Part shown: positions 61,032-64,000 of the stretch, piece after piece
Layout: each line of letters starts with the position of its first letter
Numbering within the stretch: the stretch's first letter is position 1
Assembly: GCF_009759665.1 (NCBI RefSeq)
Contig: NZ_WQNE01000014.1
Location: 120,795 to 184,794 of the forward strand
DNA: 64,000 nt
Direction: 5' to 3'
Origin: Bradyrhizobium cajani
GTDB taxonomy: Bacteria; Pseudomonadota; Alphaproteobacteria; Rhizobiales; Xanthobacteraceae
Notes under the pieces: generated by a model
Told to the model about the DNA's origin: nothing
Databases searched by the model: none
What the model saw: only the letters and a program-made list of their open reading frames with translations
Position numbers and translations under genes: made by a program

Positions 61032-61268
61032 ATGAGCAGACCTGTCAAAACGGAGAGCGAACTCATCTCGATGGCCAGAGCTGAGTTGAAGGTGCATGCT
61101 GACTGTCCCGATGGAATCACGATTTCGATCCTCCGCGACGGGGATTCCTGGGAATTCCGAGCGAGTGCAGATCGAGCGACCTCGGACAAGCCTGGCTACC
61201 CTGAATGCGTTGCCATGCTGGTCCAGATCGGCGACCATCTGAGCAAGCAATATGCCGTCGAAGGTTAG
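61032..61268 (+). CDS. Hypothetical protein, 78 aa
   Basis: A soluble alpha/beta protein opening SRPVKTESELISMARAELKV with a His/Cys pair (VHADCPDGITISILRDGDSW). GGAAGG eight bases before the ATG. Resembles small conserved rhizobial hypotheticals; function unknown. Confidence 0.65.
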   Translation: MSRPVKTESELISMARAELKVHADCPDGITISILRDGDSWEFRASADRATSDKPGYPECVAMLVQIGDHLSKQYAVEG

Positions 61269-61782
61269 GTCCGCCAACCCGCTTTGCGCTCTCAAAACAC
61301 GTGTTCGGCGAGCACAGACCGGTCGCAAGGCCGATGATGATCAGTAGCGGGACTGCCGTGTCAATCAACGAAAATGCCATCCAGCGGTGTGGCTGACCGG
61401 CCCGAGGCAGGAAGAACCACAACACTGCAATAGATAGAACCAGAAATCGCGCGCCGGTCACGAACGGGTCTCCCGCGCAGCGAAGTTTTCTCGCCGACCG
61501 CTGCGCGCTGGTGTCGCGCCCGTTAGGCATTGCGACACTCAATAGATTAAACTGCGGCAAACTGTCCATTTTCTTGTTGACGGAGAAGAGGCCGCCGGTA
61601 AAAAAGTGCCCGCTTTCCTGCACCCCCGGGCATGGCCACGAGCTTCGCCGGGACAGAACAAAAAACAAGCAGGAGCATCAGGAGGGGTCGATAGCTCCCG
61701 CGCGGAAGGAACGTGCGCTGCCGATGCAGTGTGCTGTGATCTGCTCGTTCGCGATCAGCACCCAAGACGCGGGAAAGGTTTC
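61269..61782. other. 514-bp stretch with a doubtful minus-strand membrane frame
   Basis: A minus-strand frame (61530 back to 61117) contains two TM-like stretches (FLVLSIAVLWFFLP, LIDTAVPLLIIIGLATGL) but runs antisense into the 78-aa gene. It could be a real small membrane gene with a shortened end, or a chance frame. The stretch also holds the promoter of the third TRAP operon. Confidence 0.35.
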
Positions 61783-62322
61783 ATGCGCCCATTGTTGGCG
61801 ATCAGTACGGCTATCGACCGACTGAACGAAAAAGTCGGCAACATCTGCAACATCCTGGTGCTGGCAGCATGCCTGCTGAGTGCTGCGAATGCCATGATAC
61901 GTTATGCCTTCAGCTACAGCTCCAACGGCTGGCTTGAAGCGCAATGGTACATGTTCGCCGTCATTGTGATGTTCGGCGCATCCTACACCTTCAAGCGGAA
62001 CGAGCATGTTCGCGTCGAAATCATCTACCTGATGCTTTCGGAGCGCGGTCAGTTGTGGCTCGACTTGATCGGGACGCTGGTCTTCCTCATCCCGGCCTGC
62101 CTGCTCCTCAGCTATCTCTCCTGGTCGATGTTCTCCAACTCCTACGCGATCGGCGAGATGTCCAACAACGCGGGCGGTCTGTTGCGTTGGCCCATCAAAT
62201 TCGTTCTGCCGGCCGGGTTCTTCATGTTGGCCTTGCAGGGCATCTCTGAAGTCATCAAGCGTATCGCGGCCTTGCAGGGCGCGACGACCATCGATGCCAA
62301 ATATGAGCGGCCGACCCAATGA
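61783..62322 (+). CDS. TRAP transporter small permease (DctQ family), system 3
   Basis: A 179-aa four-TM protein. DctQ features: IRYAFSYSSNGWLEAQWYMF, RNEHVRVEIIYLMLSERGQL and YAIGEMSNNAGGLLRWPIKF. The ATG at 61783 follows GGAAAGG; an open frame further upstream is not used. It overlaps the large permease by 4 bp (ATGA). Confidence 0.9.
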   Translation: MRPLLAISTAIDRLNEKVGNICNILVLAACLLSAANAMIRYAFSYSSNGWLEAQWYMFAVIVMFGASYTFKRNEHVRVEIIYLMLSERGQLWLDLIGTLVFLIPACLLLSYLSWSMFSNSYAIGEMSNNAGGLLRWPIKFVLPAGFFMLALQGISEVIKRIAALQGATTIDAKYERPTQ

Positions 62323-63923
62323 TTACCGTCGAGATGATGCCGCCGCTGATGTTCGGCGGGCTGGTCCTTGCCATGCTGATCGGATTTCCGGTCGCCTTCA
62401 CGCTCGCCGCTCTCGGGCTTTCGTTCGGGTTTCTCGCGATCCACGAAGGTTTCTTCGGCCTGAGCTTCCTGCAGGCCATCCCTGAACGGGTCTATGGCAG
62501 CGTTCTCGCAAACGAATTGCTGCTTGCAATTCCGTTCTTCACCTTCATGGGCGCCATTCTGGAACGCTGCGGGCTTGCCGAAGACATGCTGGATTCAATG
62601 GGCCAATTGTTCGGTCCCATCCGCGGTGGTCTCGGCTATTCCGTCATCATCGTCGGCTTCATTCTAGGTGCGATCACTGGCACGGTCGCTGCGCAGGTCA
62701 TTGCGATGGCATTGATATCGATGCCGGTCATGATCCGCTACGGCTACAATATGCGCTACATCACCGGCGTGCTCGCGGCCTCGGGTACGATCACGCAACT
62801 GGTGCCGCCCTCGCTCGTTCTCATCGTGCTCGCCGACCAGCTCGGAAAGTCGGTCGGTGATATGTATCTGGGCGCCTGGGGACCGTCGATCCTTCAGATC
62901 GTCCTCTTTGCCGGCTACACTTTCGTTCTCGGCCTGGTCAAACCCGGCCATGTTCCGGCAGTGCCCAAGGAAGCAAGAACGCTCACGGGCTGGGCGCTCT
63001 GGCGCAAGTGCCTTCTCGGCATCATTCCGTCCGCCGTCCTGATCTTCGTCGTGCTTGGCACCATGATGTTGGGACTTGCGACGCCGACCGAAGCAGGCGC
63101 GATGGGGGCTGTCGGGGCAATCGTCCTCGCCGTCATCCATCACAAGGACTTCAGCTCGATCGGTCACAAGGTCCTGCTGGTCGGCGTCGTGGCGGCCGGT
63201 GTCGGGACGATCGTAGGCATTTATTTCACGCAGAACCTGATCTTCAAGATCGCCTTCGCGCTTGCCTATCTGGCGGTCGCCTGGGTTTGCATCGAAGCGG
63301 TGAAGATCCCGGACCTGCGGACCCTCATCAGGCAGGGCTACGAGACAACCATGCGCATCACCTGCATGGTGACGTTCATTCTGATCGGATCGACCTGCTT
63401 CTCGATCGTCTTTCTCGGATGCAACGGCGGCGTCTGGCTGGAGCACCTTCTGACGTCACTGCCGGGCGGCGTCTGGGGCTTCCTCATCTTCATCAACCTC
63501 TTCATCTTCTTCATCGCCTTCTTCCTCGACTTCTTCGAAATCGCCTTCATCATCCTGCCAATGATTGCGCCGATCGCGCAGAAGCTGCTCACGCCTATCG
63601 TCGGTGCCGATGCTGCGTTGATCTGGTTCGGGGTGATGCTCTGCGTCAACATGCAGACGTCCTTCCTGCACCCTCCGTTCGGCTTCGCCTTGTTTTATCT
63701 TCGCGGCGTGGCGCCAAAAGAGGTCAAGTCTTCGGATATCTATTGGGGCGCGATGCCCTGGATCGGGCTTCAGGCGATCATGGTCGCCGTCGTGATCGCC
63801 TTTCCCGTGACGGTCACGGGCCTGTTGGACGCCCCCACCAAGGTCGATCTCGACAAGGTCAAGATAGAGATTCCGGAAATCGAGCTGCCGCCGCCACTTG
63901 ATTTTGGTCAGCCCAAAAACTGA
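62319..63923 (+). CDS. TRAP transporter large permease (FcbT3/TakQM-type DctM), system 3
   Basis: A 534-aa large permease, about 80-110 residues longer than systems 1 and 2, matching the mannitol/chloroaromatic (FcbT3) group of DctM proteins. Features: GGLVLAMLIGFPVAFTLAAL, LLLAIPFFTFMGAILERCG, GAITGTVAAQVIAMALISM, LVPPSLVLIVLADQLGKSVG, FFLDFFEIAFIILPMIAPIA and FLHPPFGFALFYLRG. Its insert (about residues 280-400) is the usual extra segment. No binding-protein gene is visible before the window ends, so it may follow. Confidence 0.92.
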   Translation: MITVEMMPPLMFGGLVLAMLIGFPVAFTLAALGLSFGFLAIHEGFFGLSFLQAIPERVYGSVLANELLLAIPFFTFMGAILERCGLAEDMLDSMGQLFGPIRGGLGYSVIIVGFILGAITGTVAAQVIAMALISMPVMIRYGYNMRYITGVLAASGTITQLVPPSLVLIVLADQLGKSVGDMYLGAWGPSILQIVLFAGYTFVLGLVKPGHVPAVPKEARTLTGWALWRKCLLGIIPSAVLIFVVLGTMMLGLATPTEAGAMGAVGAIVLAVIHHKDFSSIGHKVLLVGVVAAGVGTIVGIYFTQNLIFKIAFALAYLAVAWVCIEAVKIPDLRTLIRQGYETTMRITCMVTFILIGSTCFSIVFLGCNGGVWLEHLLTSLPGGVWGFLIFINLFIFFIAFFLDFFEIAFIILPMIAPIAQKLLTPIVGADAALIWFGVMLCVNMQTSFLHPPFGFALFYLRGVAPKEVKSSDIYWGAMPWIGLQAIMVAVVIAFPVTVTGLLDAPTKVDLDKVKIEIPEIELPPPLDFGQPKN

Positions 63924-64000
63924 CGTCTGCCTACCCTGGTTTACGCAGACCGCTCGGCGCATGCTTCGCCAGCGGCCTCGCCTCACGCACACGTGCACCC

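Noticed and set aside
61117..61530. Minus-strand membrane frame antisense to the 78-aa gene
   Set aside because: Its C-terminal half is antisense to a gene with a good ribosome site, and the N-terminus has no signal; kept only as a note.

Overview
The window looks like a chromosomal segment of an alphaproteobacterium of the Bradyrhizobium / Nitrobacteraceae group. Evidence: high GC throughout, an AapJQMP general amino-acid permease, several TRAP transporters, many tiny conserved Bradyrhizobium-type proteins (MXKDX repeats, DUF6481, zinc-ribbon and single-TM micropeptides), and intergenic palindromes of the kind scattered through Bradyrhizobium genomes (termini GTAGGGTGGG, CGTCATTGCGAG and GCATGATC). 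This assignment rests on recall of families, not on a search.

Layout. 1-8.5 kb: cyclopropane fatty acid synthase (cut by the left edge), cysteine synthase, the aapJQMP operon on the minus strand, and cystathionine beta-lyase. 8.5-19.8 kb (minus strand): a small envelope operon (LAB_N protein, GT2 polyprenyl-sugar synthase, PAP2 phosphatase, ArnT-like transferase) downstream of penicillin-binding protein 1C and a giant periplasmic alpha-2-macroglobulin. 20-25.9 kb: tRNA-Arg, an unrecognised PLP-dependent enzyme, and a belt of small stress-type genes with a candidate EcfG-driven small RNA. 25.9-33.8 kb: two complete TRAP transporters. The second forms a catabolic unit with a dihydrodipicolinate-synthase-family enzyme and a divergent GntR regulator whose perfect operator lies on the promoter. 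33.9-41.4 kb: leucine/isovalerate degradation (HMG-CoA lyase, both methylcrotonyl-CoA carboxylase subunits, isovaleryl-CoA dehydrogenase) with a divergent AraC regulator, then an Lrp regulator. 41.5-48.7 kb: accessory region with degraded ORFs, NDUFS4-like complex I protein, OpgC, and a 2.5-kb island inserted at the 3' end of tRNA-Pro. 48.8-60 kb: DUF192, a double cold-shock protein, sirtuin, HU, GYD protein, many micro-proteins, a phospholipase-D-like protein. 60-64 kb: a broken enoyl-CoA hydratase gene and a third TRAP transporter (membrane subunits only).

The strongest candidate for a new system is the tRNA-Pro island (46106-48623). It is bounded by an exact 45-bp direct repeat of the tRNA 3' part, carries no integrase, and holds three tightly spaced minus-strand genes: a wing-helix-like small protein, a protein resembling the predicted pPIWI-associating nuclease family, and an unknown third protein, plus a truncated HNH-like fragment. 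I read it as a compact, possibly anti-phage cassette; this is inference. Other points worth checking are the EcfG-promoter/small-RNA pair at 22.3 kb, the CRP-type palindrome at 22.75 kb, the paired 53-residue membrane micropeptides, the competing hairpins before cysK, the cloverleaf palindrome at 14.4 kb, and the duplicated serine-rich tails at 53.6-53.9 kb.
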